NCBI RefSeq assembly: GCF_900129565.1
Contig: NZ_FQWD01000004.1
Location: 372,001 to 436,000 of the forward strand
Direction: 5' to 3'
DNA: 64,000 nt
Source: Marisediminitalea aggregata
Lineage (GTDB): Bacteria > Pseudomonadota > Gammaproteobacteria > Enterobacterales > Alteromonadaceae
Position numbers and translations under genes: made by a program. Within the stretch, counting starts at the first letter, position 1. Each line of letters begins with the position of its first letter. Shown in pieces: positions 16,243 to 24,728 of this stretch. A model generated the notes under the pieces. That model worked only from the letters and a program-made list of their open reading frames with translations. It ran no database searches and was not told the DNA's origin.

Positions 16243-17678
16243 GACTTGTACCAGCCAAGTACCGATTTAATTTCCAGGAAGTCCTGCAAGCCATGCTCGC
16301 CCCATTCCCGGCCATTACCCGACTGTTTGTAGCCGCCAAACGGGGCGTGTAAATCGGGCTGGGCGCCGTTCAAATGCACCATACCGGTACGCATCTGACT
16401 GGCGACACGGCGTACTCTGTCTGTATCGGCACCCGACACGTAACCGCTCAGGCCATAAGGGCTGTCGTTGGCTATGGCTACCGCGTCAGAATCATCCCGG
16501 TAACCAATGATCACCAGTACCGGGCCAAAGATCTCTTCTCTGGCAATGGTCATGTCGTTGGTTACATCGGTGAATATTGTTGGCTTCACATAATAGCCCT
16601 GTGTCAGGCCTTCCGGTTTACCCGTGCCACCGCACAATAGCGTTGCACCTTCTTCTATGCCTTGGGCAATCATGGCCTGAATCTTTTCAAACTGACGTTG
16701 ATGCGCCACCGGGCCAATGCCGGTTTTATCGTTAGTCGGGTCACCTACCGCATGTTGCGATGCTTCGCCCACAGCCTTGGCTATGGCAACGACTTCGGCC
16801 ATTTTGCTATTGGGTACCAGCATACGCGTAGGGGCCGTACAGGTTTGCCCGGAATTAGCGAACACCGCTTTAATGCCATTGGTCACCGCTTTGGTCATGT
16901 CGGCGTCGTCTAAAATGATATTGGCCGACTTACCGCCGAGCTCTAGCGCAACGCGCTTCACAGTATCAGCGGCCGCTTTACTCACTTCTGCGCCAGCCTG
17001 AGTAGAGCCGGTAAAAGAAATCATGTCGATATCGGGGTGGCGACTCATGTAATCACCAATTTTGGAGCCTGAACCCTGCACAAGATTAAACACCCCGGCA
17101 GGCACACCCGCCTCGTGCAGTACCTCAGCCAGAATAGCCGCACTCAAGCTGGCATCCTGACTGGGTTTGAGCACAATGGTACACCCCGCAGCCAATGCCG
17201 GTGCGACCTTGCACACCACCTGATTCATTGGCCAGTTCCAGGGGGTAATTAAACCCACCACACCAATGGGCTCTTTGCGGATTTCGGTTGTGCCCTGCTG
17301 ATGGCTAAATTCAAAGGACTTCAGTATTTCCAGCGTGGCAGAGAAATGCCCGATGCCCATCGCCGCCTGAGCACTTTGGCTCAACGACACAGGCGCCCCC
17401 ATTTCCAGCGTAATCGCCTGAACAATATCGGCGTAGCGTTTTTTGTAGCAGCCAATAATGCGTTCGAGCAGCGCAATGCGGTCTTCAACCGGGCTGACCG
17501 ACCAGGACGGAAATGCCGCTTTTGCCGCAGCAATGGCAGCATCAACATCGGCACTTTCCCCCATTGCCACTTCGCCGCTAACGGCTTCTGTGGCAGGATT
17601 AATCAGCTTGCGCGTATGCGAGGTGCCGGGCTTTACCCATTCCCCGTTAATGTAAAATTCAGTGGTCTTCGCTTGCAT
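16239..17678 (-). CDS. NAD(P)-dependent aldehyde dehydrogenase
   Basis: A 479-aa member of the ALDH superfamily that oxidises an aldehyde to the acid. Visible motifs: TPWNWPMNQV (cofactor domain), FTGSTQAG, the general base Glu in LELGGKSANIILDDAD (about residue 245), the catalytic Cys in NSGQTCTAPTR (about residue 278) and EEIFGPVLVI. It lies 17 bases downstream of the CoA-ligase gene and overlaps the thioesterase gene by 4 bases. A pairing of a feruloyl-CoA-synthetase-like ligase with an ALDH recalls fcs/vdh of ferulate degradation, but the aldolase ech is absent, so vanillin dehydrogenase activity is only one possibility. Confidence 0.92.
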   Translation of the reverse strand: MQAKTTEFYINGEWVKPGTSHTRKLINPATEAVSGEVAMGESADVDAAIAAAKAAFPSWSVSPVEDRIALLERIIGCYKKRYADIVQAITLEMGAPVSLSQSAQAAMGIGHFSATLEILKSFEFSHQQGTTEIRKEPIGVVGLITPWNWPMNQVVCKVAPALAAGCTIVLKPSQDASLSAAILAEVLHEAGVPAGVFNLVQGSGSKIGDYMSRHPDIDMISFTGSTQAGAEVSKAAADTVKRVALELGGKSANIILDDADMTKAVTNGIKAVFANSGQTCTAPTRMLVPNSKMAEVVAIAKAVGEASQHAVGDPTNDKTGIGPVAHQRQFEKIQAMIAQGIEEGATLLCGGTGKPEGLTQGYYVKPTIFTDVTNDMTIAREEIFGPVLVIIGYRDDSDAVAIANDSPYGLSGYVSGADTDRVRRVASQMRTGMVHLNGAQPDLHAPFGGYKQSGNGREWGEHGLQDFLEIKSVLGWYKS

Positions 17679-17695
17679 TGTGATTCCTGATTGGC

Positions 17696-19621
17696 TTAAT
17701 TCACGACAGGTGAAACGGCGGACTGCGATTGCGGGCTGCGCAGATCAGACAATACGCTATCATCTGGTTCGTCTGCATACAAAGCCGCAACGTCGTTGGC
17801 GCGCAATACCTGTACTTTTCGTTGATTAATAGAACGTTTATCTGACATCTCGCCGGTATCCATACTTGGCGGCGTGGTCAGTATACGGGCGCGCTCAATG
17901 CGGGTAGACGCGCCGCTGTGTTGTACGTTGTGTTCGTAAAGCGACTGGCGAATTCGAGCGATCACGCGAGGGTGCGCAGCCAGTTCTTCTGCTGTGGCGT
18001 CCGGCATGCCGAAGACCCGTTTTACGACGTCTTCGTTAAGCCAAATCAACAGCCCCAGATAGGGTTTGTCCTGACCGGTGATCACCACATCAAACACCAG
18101 TGGGGCTAACACGCTTTGTAAATCGATGCGCAGCATACTGGTATGTACCCAGGTGCCGTTAAGCAGTTTGAAGTCTTCACTTACCCTGCCGGCAAACTGC
18201 AACCCTTTTTCCGGCTGTTCCGGGTCGAGCCAGCGCACGGCATCTCCGGTGTGAAAGAAGCCTTCGCTATCGAACACCTGTTTATTGAGGGCCTCGGCCT
18301 GATAATACCCAGGCGTAATTTGCGGGCCTTTTACGCACAGTTCGTATTTGTCGTCTTTGGGCATTAACTTCAACTGCGTGCCGGGGATAGGCAAACCAAT
18401 GCTGCCCATTTTGGTGGTTGGCCAGTGCACAATCGTAGTTACCGCGGCGCTTTCGGTTGCGCCCAGTGCGGTGATCATACTGATGCGTTTGCCAGTTTCG
18501 CGGATTGCCAGTTGCTGGAAGTGATCAAAGGTTTCCTGAGGCATATCCGAGCCGCCGTAGCTGCACCAGTCCATGTGCCGGAAAAAAGCCTCCCGTAGCG
18601 CGTCGTCGCGCTCCATCGCATCCACCAACAAGGCATATACAGCCGGTACGGTGGTGTAACAGTTCAGCGGTACGGTTTTAATGTTGTTGAGGGTTTTCTC
18701 GAACATCCCCGGAAGCGGCTTACCGTCGTCGATATACAGCGTACCGCCGCTTTTGATTACCCGGTGTACATTCTGATTCCCACCATAAGTGTGGTGCCAG
18801 GGCATCCAGTCGAGCAGGATCGGCGGGTTATTTTCCTCATCAACGTCTATTACGGTAAGCAGTGAAGCCTGCGTAGAGCACAAATTTGTGTGGGTATTCA
18901 CTACGCCTTTGGGTTCGCCGGTTGAACCCGAGGTAAATAGAATTTTCGCAATATCGTCGCCCTGAATTGCCTGAATGGCGTCTGCTACCTGAAACGTCAC
19001 AGCGGTGTTGGCCGCATCGGCAAACGATACCGCATAGATCCCTTCCGGCGCCTCGCCTTCGGCGTACAACACCACACAATGTTCCAAAGGCAATGCCTTC
19101 AACGCACGCCCGTAGTGACTGATGTTTTGCACAAAAATGACCTGGGGTTCAAGCTTGGCAAAAATCGCTTTTAACTTATTAAAGTCTTTCGACAACAGTG
19201 AGTAATTCGGCGAGATGGGCGCAATGGGGCAACGGGCTTTCATACCCGCCAGATTTACCGCCGCATGCTCCAAGGTGTTATGCGACAGAATCATCACATT
19301 AGCTTGTGGCTGGGTGTTATCCAGAAACCATTGTGCCAATGCGTCGGTTTGCTTGTCGATGGCTTCGTAAGTGACGAAAGTCCAGTCTGTATCATTTTCG
19401 GTTTGGCATGCTTGCTCGCCGAGTGAATGAGCGCGCTTTTCAGCCATAAAACGGCGCTTCGGGTACTTAGCAACCGTGCGCTGGAGCATTTCAATAACGT
19501 TGTGATAACTGCGTTGCGGTACGCGATCGCAGTCCACCAGCAGTGAACCATCGTCGCACCGCTGCACATTCACTCTGGGTGCTGCCCAGGGGTTTTCTTT
19601 GAAAGGCGGTAAATCAGTCAT
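17696..19621 (-). CDS. Acyl/aryl-CoA synthetase, feruloyl-CoA synthetase-like
   Basis: An AMP-forming ligase that activates a carboxylic acid to its CoA thioester. The 641-aa product (from ATG 19621) carries the P-loop motif LFTSGSTGEPKG (about 225-236), DWMPWHHTYGG, TALGATESAA and the A8-region FAGRVSEDFKLLNGTWV. The last of these, together with the overall length, is the pattern of feruloyl-CoA synthetases (Fcs), where the usual GRxKD is replaced. The frame is open to 19660, but the ATG at 19621 is better because it overlaps the upstream surE-like stop by 8 bases (coupling). The natural acid could be a phenylpropanoid such as ferulate or another bulky carboxylate brought in by the TRAP system. 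Confidence 0.88.
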   Translation of the reverse strand: MTDLPPFKENPWAAPRVNVQRCDDGSLLVDCDRVPQRSYHNVIEMLQRTVAKYPKRRFMAEKRAHSLGEQACQTENDTDWTFVTYEAIDKQTDALAQWFLDNTQPQANVMILSHNTLEHAAVNLAGMKARCPIAPISPNYSLLSKDFNKLKAIFAKLEPQVIFVQNISHYGRALKALPLEHCVVLYAEGEAPEGIYAVSFADAANTAVTFQVADAIQAIQGDDIAKILFTSGSTGEPKGVVNTHTNLCSTQASLLTVIDVDEENNPPILLDWMPWHHTYGGNQNVHRVIKSGGTLYIDDGKPLPGMFEKTLNNIKTVPLNCYTTVPAVYALLVDAMERDDALREAFFRHMDWCSYGGSDMPQETFDHFQQLAIRETGKRISMITALGATESAAVTTIVHWPTTKMGSIGLPIPGTQLKLMPKDDKYELCVKGPQITPGYYQAEALNKQVFDSEGFFHTGDAVRWLDPEQPEKGLQFAGRVSEDFKLLNGTWVHTSMLRIDLQSVLAPLVFDVVITGQDKPYLGLLIWLNEDVVKRVFGMPDATAEELAAHPRVIARIRQSLYEHNVQHSGASTRIERARILTTPPSMDTGEMSDKRSINQRKVQVLRANDVAALYADEPDDSVLSDLRSPQSQSAVSPVVN

Positions 19622-20411
19622 AGGGCGTCTCTGTATTCGTGGTATTAAACGCTGGCACAACGCGGGTGCCAGCCGGGTAGGGATTGGGTTGATTCAGGCT
19701 TTGCACGGCAATGTGGTGTTTGCGCATTGTGCCAATGTCAGACGTTTCAGCTGTGATGGGCCGGTAATCGTGTTCAAACTCAAGCCAGTAGTAAGCGCGG
19801 TTACGCGGGTCGCGACGACAATCAGTAGCTACCCGCTTAATACTGCCTTCACTGCCCTCGCACCAGTCCACACCCTGTACCTGTTGAGGTGGAATGGCCG
19901 GAAAGTTAATGTTCACACAGGGGGCTTTTTGCCACTTCAGGGCCAGTAGTTCACGGATAATGCTCGCCGCATAGGTTTTTGCAGTACTCCAGTAGATCTG
20001 GTCAGCGCGTTTAAAGGCCTGACTCAGTCCTATAGCCGGCACGCCAAATTGTGCGGCCACTTTGGCAGCGCCCAGAGTACCTGAAAACCCCACGGCATCG
20101 CCCACGTTAGCCCCGCGATTGATGCCGCTTAACACCACATCCACTGGCCCTGGCAGCAGGCTGTTTAGTCCCAGCAACACGCAATCAGCGGGAGTGCCGT
20201 TTACGCTAAACCGTCGCTCACCGTGCTCGGTAACCCGCAGCGGTGTGTGCAACGATAACGACTGGGCCTGCCCGGAGCAGTCCTGATTGGGGGCGACCAC
20301 ATACACTTCGCTTGCGAGTTCACCGGCTAAAGCCTGTAAATGCGCAATGCCCTCTGCATCAATGCCATCGTCATTGGTGATCAGAATGCGTTGTGAAAGC
20401 GGCTGGCTCAT
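19614..20411 (-). CDS. surE: SurE-family phosphatase/5'-nucleotidase embedded in a catabolic operon
   Basis: SurE proteins are metal-dependent phosphatases acting on nucleoside monophosphates and other phosphoesters. This 265-aa copy has the metal-binding ILITNDDG (about 9-16), VAPNQDCSGQAQSLSL, NGTPADCVLLGL and LSGINRGANVGDAVGFSGTLGAA, so the active site looks intact. It is not in the usual surE-pcm-nlpD-rpoS locus: it overlaps an SDR gene upstream (ATGA) and the CoA-ligase downstream (8 bases). That placement, plus an acyl-CoA-kinase-like gene in the divergent operon, suggests a pathway-specific phosphoester substrate. The role is inference; the family assignment is firm. Confidence 0.9.
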   Translation of the reverse strand: MSQPLSQRILITNDDGIDAEGIAHLQALAGELASEVYVVAPNQDCSGQAQSLSLHTPLRVTEHGERRFSVNGTPADCVLLGLNSLLPGPVDVVLSGINRGANVGDAVGFSGTLGAAKVAAQFGVPAIGLSQAFKRADQIYWSTAKTYAASIIRELLALKWQKAPCVNINFPAIPPQQVQGVDWCEGSEGSIKRVATDCRRDPRNRAYYWLEFEHDYRPITAETSDIGTMRKHHIAVQSLNQPNPYPAGTRVVPAFNTTNTETPYD

Positions 20412-21199
20412 ACTTTCATGCCCGGCATATTCAGCGAAGCAGTGTTGCCGCCATCCACGGGTAGAGCTTGCCCGGTAATGTAGCTGGCATCGCTACTGGC
20501 CAGGAAGGCGATAGCGGCAGCAACTTCGGCAGGCTGCCCTGCCCGTTTTAATTCACAGCGTTCGCCCAACCGATGTTCAATGCCTTTTTCTCTGGCTAAG
20601 TCAAAGAAGGGGCTGGTCATGCCGGTTTCAATTAAACCCGGACACACGGCATTAACGCGAATGCCTTTACTGGCTAAATCGCAGGCGGCGGTTTGGGTAA
20701 AATTGATAACGGCGGCTTTCGACGCACTGTAAGCATTGCCTCCCGCACCAGAGCGGATCCCGGCAACCGAGGCGGTATTCACAATCGCTCCGCCCTCGGC
20801 CTGACCGGCCATAATCGCAGCCACCAGCGAGGTAAGTTTTACGCAGCCATACACGTTGACCGCCATTACGCGCTGCCATTCTGCAATATCCTGCTCGTCG
20901 GCAAGCTTTCGGCTGCTGACAACACCCGCGTTATTGCACAACACGTCAAAGCGGCCGAAGGTGGTATGCGCTTCGTTAATTACCTGGGTTAGCTGAGCTT
21001 CGTCGGCAATATCCACCACGCTCGCGAGAACTTTGGTTTTATGACTTAACCCCTGCGCAACGGTTTTTAAATTTTCCTCGTTGCGGTCCAGTAACACCAG
21101 CCCGGCAATATCTTCCTCTGCCAGCCGCACTGCAGTAGCAGCGCCAATGCCGCTGGCCGCTCCGGAGATCACAGCCACCTTGTTGGTAAATCTTCCCAT
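20408..21199 (-). CDS. Short-chain dehydrogenase/reductase, first gene of the minus-strand operon
   Basis: A classical SDR (263 aa from ATG 21199) with the NAD(P)-binding GAASGIG near residue 14, NNAG, the catalytic Ser in NTASVAG, YSASK and the substrate-loop NAVCPGLIETGM. An acidic residue (LLDRN) after the second strand suggests NAD. The frame extends to 21220, but GGAG lies 9 bases before the ATG at 21199, inside that extension. The stop overlaps the SurE-like start by 4 bases. It would oxidise a hydroxyl group on the imported acid or its CoA ester. It is divergent from the MaoC gene with 110 bases between starts. Confidence 0.9.
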   Translation of the reverse strand: MGRFTNKVAVISGAASGIGAATAVRLAEEDIAGLVLLDRNEENLKTVAQGLSHKTKVLASVVDIADEAQLTQVINEAHTTFGRFDVLCNNAGVVSSRKLADEQDIAEWQRVMAVNVYGCVKLTSLVAAIMAGQAEGGAIVNTASVAGIRSGAGGNAYSASKAAVINFTQTAACDLASKGIRVNAVCPGLIETGMTSPFFDLAREKGIEHRLGERCELKRAGQPAEVAAAIAFLASSDASYITGQALPVDGGNTASLNMPGMKV

Positions 21200-21309
21200 G
21201 GCACATCGCTCCGTTCTCAATATTTAATATTTTGAAAAATGCATGATTGCACAATGTAAATGATTTGTTTATTCTGCTATACGAAACTGAATACCGCAAG
21301 AAAAAATAA

Positions 21310-21762
21310 ATGATGAATTTTGAATCTGTCGACGCACTCGACAAACACGTTGGAAAAGCACTGGGTGTTAGCCCGTGGTTTAACCTTAGTCAGCAACAGG
21401 TCAACGCCTTTGCAGATACCACACTGGACTTTCAGGGCATTCACCTGAATGCAGACGCAGCCAGAGCCTCTGGCTTTGACGCCCCCATTGCCCACGGCTA
21501 TTTACTGTTGGCGCTGCTACCGCACCTTGCTCAACAGGTGTATTCGGTAGATGGCATGACCAGCAAAATCAATTACGGCCTCGACCGCTGCCGATTTATT
21601 ACCCCAGTGCCAGCGGATGCCGAAGTTCGTGCATCATTTGCCCTTGTTGAGGTCTTGCACAAACCCAAAGGTATTCAACTCACCGTAGATGCCGAGTTGC
21701 AAATACGGGATCACGATAAGCCCGCTGTGGTTGCCCGCACACTGGCGTTGTTAATTCCATAA
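21310..21762 (+). CDS. MaoC-like (R)-specific enoyl-CoA hydratase
   Basis: A 150-aa single hotdog-domain protein of the MaoC/NodN type that hydrates 2-enoyl-CoA to (R)-3-hydroxyacyl-CoA or the reverse. The hydratase signature is recognisable as DFQGIHLNADAARASGF, with the catalytic Asp and His in place (canonical D-x-NPIHxD), followed by PIAHGYLLLALL. It heads the plus-strand operon; an SDR gene follows after 10 bases. Two ATGs (21310, 21313) are possible. With the SDR it can carry out hydration plus oxidation of an acyl-CoA. Confidence 0.88.
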   Translation: MMNFESVDALDKHVGKALGVSPWFNLSQQQVNAFADTTLDFQGIHLNADAARASGFDAPIAHGYLLLALLPHLAQQVYSVDGMTSKINYGLDRCRFITPVPADAEVRASFALVEVLHKPKGIQLTVDAELQIRDHDKPAVVARTLALLIP

Positions 21763-21772
21763 GGAGGCTGTT

Positions 21773-22537
21773 ATGCAAGATTTGTTTTCTCTGAAAGATA
21801 AGGTGGCGTTGATCACCGGTTCAACCAAAGGCATCGGCCTGAGTATTGCCGAAACCTATGCCGCTGCCGGTGCAAAGGTCGTAATTTCCAGCCGTAAGGC
21901 GGAAGTCTGCGAAGCCGTGGCTAACGACTTACGCGAGAAGGGTTACGAGGCAATTGCCAAGCCTTGCCATATTGGCGACAAAGCGCAGTTGCAGGATCTG
22001 GTAGATACCACGCTCGCTACCTGGGGAAAGATTGATGTGTTGGTATGTAACGCCGCCACTAACCCGGTGTACGGGCCGCTGTCAGAGTTAACTGACGACG
22101 CCTGGGACAAAATCATGGATACCAATGTAAAAAGCACCTTTTGGCTGTGCAACATGGTACTTCCCGGCATGGCTGAAGCCGGTGGCGGTTCGGTGATTTT
22201 ACTGTCGAGCATCGCAGCCATTAAAGGCAACGACAAAATTGGTTGCTACGGTATGTCAAAAGCCGCTGAAGCTGCGCTTACCCGTAACCTGGCTGTTGAG
22301 TGGGGGCCAAAAGGTATTCGCGTAAACGCCATTGCACCGGGCGTGGTGGTCACTGACTTTGCCAAAGCGCTGGTAGAAGACCCTAAACGCAAAGCCATTG
22401 TAGAAAACCAGACGCCACTTCGCCGGCTCGGGCAGCCTATCGACATCGCGGGCGTCGCTCAGTTTTTGGCTACGGACGCCTCGGCCTACATGACTGGCCA
22501 GTATTTAGTCGCCGATGGCGGCACGACTATTTGTTAA
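21773..22537 (+). CDS. Short-chain dehydrogenase/reductase
   Basis: A 254-aa classical SDR with GSTKGIG (about 16-22), an Arg after the second strand (SSRKAE) that favours NADP, CNAA in place of NNAG, the catalytic Ser in LLSSIAA, YGMSK and NAIAPGVVVTDFA. Shine-Dalgarno AAGGAGG precedes the ATG at 5-6 bases. It lies between MaoC and the kinase gene, separated by 10 and 9 bases. The DHRS4-like sequence suggests a 3-hydroxyacyl-CoA or carbonyl reductase/dehydrogenase. Confidence 0.92.
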   Translation: MQDLFSLKDKVALITGSTKGIGLSIAETYAAAGAKVVISSRKAEVCEAVANDLREKGYEAIAKPCHIGDKAQLQDLVDTTLATWGKIDVLVCNAATNPVYGPLSELTDDAWDKIMDTNVKSTFWLCNMVLPGMAEAGGGSVILLSSIAAIKGNDKIGCYGMSKAAEAALTRNLAVEWGPKGIRVNAIAPGVVVTDFAKALVEDPKRKAIVENQTPLRRLGQPIDIAGVAQFLATDASAYMTGQYLVADGGTTIC

Positions 22538-22546
22538 GGAGGTATT

Positions 22547-23614
22547 ATGAGTGCTCATGAAGCCACCTTAGTCGATGTGCTCGCTGCCCATGCTTTTGAC
22601 GAGTCGGCACTGCAAGCCTATTTGCAAACAACACTGAATCAGACGTTCAGTAACTTCTCAATTCAGCAGTTTCAGGGCGGGCAATCCAACCCGACCTTCA
22701 AAGTCATTGCCGACGATCACCAGTGGGTGCTGCGTAAAAAGCCTGTTGGAAAGCTGCTCCCGTCTGCCCATCAGATCAACCGGGAATACCGGGTAATGGC
22801 GGCGCTAGCTAATACGCCTGTACCGGTGCCTACCATGATTTGCTACTGCGACGATCAAAGCATTATTGGTACCGAGTTCTATGTCATGGACTATGTGCCG
22901 GGATTGCTGATCGAACATCCGGCCTGCGAAGGGTTGTCGGCGTCTGACACACAACATATATACGCCAGTATGGCCGACACACTGGCCGCTCTGCACAATG
23001 TCGATATTGCCAGTGTTGGCCTTGATGATTACGCCAGAGGTGGTGACTATTACGCGCGCCAGATTAAACGCTGGAGCGAACAATACCGCCAGTCTTGTGA
23101 ACCACCAGCAGGCGGTGGCGAAGGTGCCAGAGCCATGCAGTATTTAATGGCCTATCTGCCCGACAACATCCCTGCCGATACTACTACGTGCTTAGTACAC
23201 GGTGACTTTCGGATTGGTAATCTGTTGTTTAACAGCGATAGCAAAGATGTGGCTGCTGTGCTGGATTGGGAGCTATCCACCTTAGGGCATCCACTAGCCG
23301 ATCTGGCCTATTGCTGTATTCCCTATCACCTGCCACAAGACGACACCGGCACAAAAGGGTTGGTGGGTATAGACCTTGAAACGCGCGGCATCCCTACTGA
23401 GGCAGAGTTTATCCAACGCTACTGCAGTGGCACAGGTCGTGACAACATTGAACAATGGCCCTTCTATGTGGCGTTTTCCATGTTCCGGCTCGCTGCCATT
23501 TTACAAGGCGTGTACGCCAGAGCCATTCAGGGTAACGCCAGCTCCGCCAACGCCCTAACAGTAGGCGCACGAGCCGCATTACTGGCCACTACTGCTGCAA
23601 AGTTGGTGAGTTAA
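22547..23614 (+). CDS. ACAD10/LvaA-type acyl-CoA kinase (APH-fold phosphotransferase)
   Basis: A 355-aa protein of the aminoglycoside-phosphotransferase fold, like the kinase domain of mammalian ACAD10/11 and LvaA of Pseudomonas levulinate degradation. Those enzymes phosphorylate the 4-hydroxyl of 4-hydroxyacyl-CoAs so that phosphate can be eliminated. Visible: QFQGGQSNPTFKV (nucleotide loop), WVLRKKPVGKLLPSAHQINREY (catalytic Lys and Glu), VHGDFRIGNLLF (catalytic Asp) and LDWELSTLGHPLADL (Mg ligand). It has a strong Shine-Dalgarno sequence (AAGGAGG) and is the last gene of the MaoC-SDR-kinase operon. No acyl-CoA dehydrogenase partner is present nearby, which is unusual for this family. Confidence 0.87.
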   Translation: MSAHEATLVDVLAAHAFDESALQAYLQTTLNQTFSNFSIQQFQGGQSNPTFKVIADDHQWVLRKKPVGKLLPSAHQINREYRVMAALANTPVPVPTMICYCDDQSIIGTEFYVMDYVPGLLIEHPACEGLSASDTQHIYASMADTLAALHNVDIASVGLDDYARGGDYYARQIKRWSEQYRQSCEPPAGGGEGARAMQYLMAYLPDNIPADTTTCLVHGDFRIGNLLFNSDSKDVAAVLDWELSTLGHPLADLAYCCIPYHLPQDDTGTKGLVGIDLETRGIPTEAEFIQRYCSGTGRDNIEQWPFYVAFSMFRLAAILQGVYARAIQGNASSANALTVGARAALLATTAAKLVS

Positions 23615-23646
23615 CATGCCCTGAAACACCACAAACCGTCATCCCT

Positions 23647-23840
23647 GAAACCATACTTCCCATCGTCCCTGAAACGCGCAGCGTTATCAGGGATCTCGGT
23701 ACCTTGCACAACAACCGCCCGGCAACGCTAATGAGAGCCGAATTGAAACTCCACTCATCTTCAAGCTGGGTTGCTACGCTCCATTTAACTGAAACCATAC
23801 TTCCCGTCATCCCTGAAACGCACAGCGTTATCAGGGATCT
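23647..23840. repeat. Two direct copies of an REP-like extragenic palindrome
   Basis: A segment of about 50 bp starting GAAACCATACTTCCC occurs at 23647-23696 and again at 23791-23840. Each copy contains a hairpin with arms TCCCTGA and TCAGGGA (23666-23693 and 23810-23837) plus inner AACGC/GCGTT-type pairing. The two palindromes differ at one base. They occupy the space between the kinase gene and the convergent SDR gene, where they can also stop transcription. Confidence 0.85.
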
Positions 23841-23866
23841 TAGGAGCGGATACAACACCCGCTACA

Positions 23867-24610
23867 TCAAAATTCCTGCACAGTAGGGCGTAATACAATT
23901 TCGTTGATATCCACATCACGTGGCTGCTCGATGGCGTAGGCAATCGCCCTGGCAACTGAATCTGCAGGGATAGCTTGTTTGTAGAAATCCACCACGAAGT
24001 CAGAACTTGCCTGATGTGACGAGCCGTATTTTAACTCAGAGTCAACCGCACCCGGTTCAATCGACGTGGTACGAATATTTCCACCAACCTCATGGCGAAG
24101 TCCTTCAGATATTGCACGAACAGCAAATTTAGTTCCGCTGTACACAGTTCCGCCTGGGCTGAATACTTTTAAGCCCGCAACAGAAGAAATATTAATAAAA
24201 TGGCCTGATTGCTGATCTTCAAATACCGGTAACGCAGCGGCGATCCCGTTGAGTACACCTTTGATATTAATATCGATCATGCTATTCCATTCATCCACTT
24301 TCAGCTCTTGTAACGGTGCAATAGACATCAACCCTGCGTTATTAATAATAACGTCCAGTTTGCCGTAAGTTTGCACCGCCAAATCCACCAAATCCTTCAC
24401 GCTTTCCAACGACGTGACGTCCATTGTGTTGAAAGTCGCTTCACCGCCTGCGCGCTGAATATCTACACAGATTGCTCGTAACTTTTCGGTTCGTCTGGCA
24501 CCCAGTACCACCTTTGCGCCCAGGCTCGCCAGATGACGAGCAGTAGCTTCCCCTAAACCACTGCTGGCACCTGTAATAACTACTACTTTACCTTGAATTG
24601 AATCACTCAT
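23867..24610 (-). CDS. Short-chain dehydrogenase/reductase (YdfG/clavaldehyde-type)
   Basis: A 247-aa classical SDR: GASSGLG near residue 14, NNAG, the Ser in NISSVAG, YSGTK and a long substrate-lid region rich in acidic residues; an Arg pair after the second strand (GARR) suggests NADP. The frame opens at 24640, but GGAGAC lies 6 bases before the ATG at 24610, which gives a normal SDR N-terminus. It is divergent from a LysR regulator (118 bases between starts), a common regulator-target pair. It is AT-richer than the catabolic operons upstream. Confidence 0.9.
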   Translation of the reverse strand: MSDSIQGKVVVITGASSGLGEATARHLASLGAKVVLGARRTEKLRAICVDIQRAGGEATFNTMDVTSLESVKDLVDLAVQTYGKLDVIINNAGLMSIAPLQELKVDEWNSMIDINIKGVLNGIAAALPVFEDQQSGHFINISSVAGLKVFSPGGTVYSGTKFAVRAISEGLRHEVGGNIRTTSIEPGAVDSELKYGSSHQASSDFVVDFYKQAIPADSVARAIAYAIEQPRDVDINEIVLRPTVQEF

Positions 24611-24728
24611 ATCTGTCTCCAAATAAATTGCCAAATGCACGATGCAGACAAATTATCTGGTATGGATGTATTCCAGTATATGAATTTGATACGCTTTCTG
24701 AATTCCAAAAATAGGAATAAATAAATAA

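Noticed and set aside
19622..19660. 13-residue N-terminal extension of the CoA ligase
   Set aside because: Lies within the surE-like gene, has no ribosome site, and the conserved sequence begins after the internal ATG.
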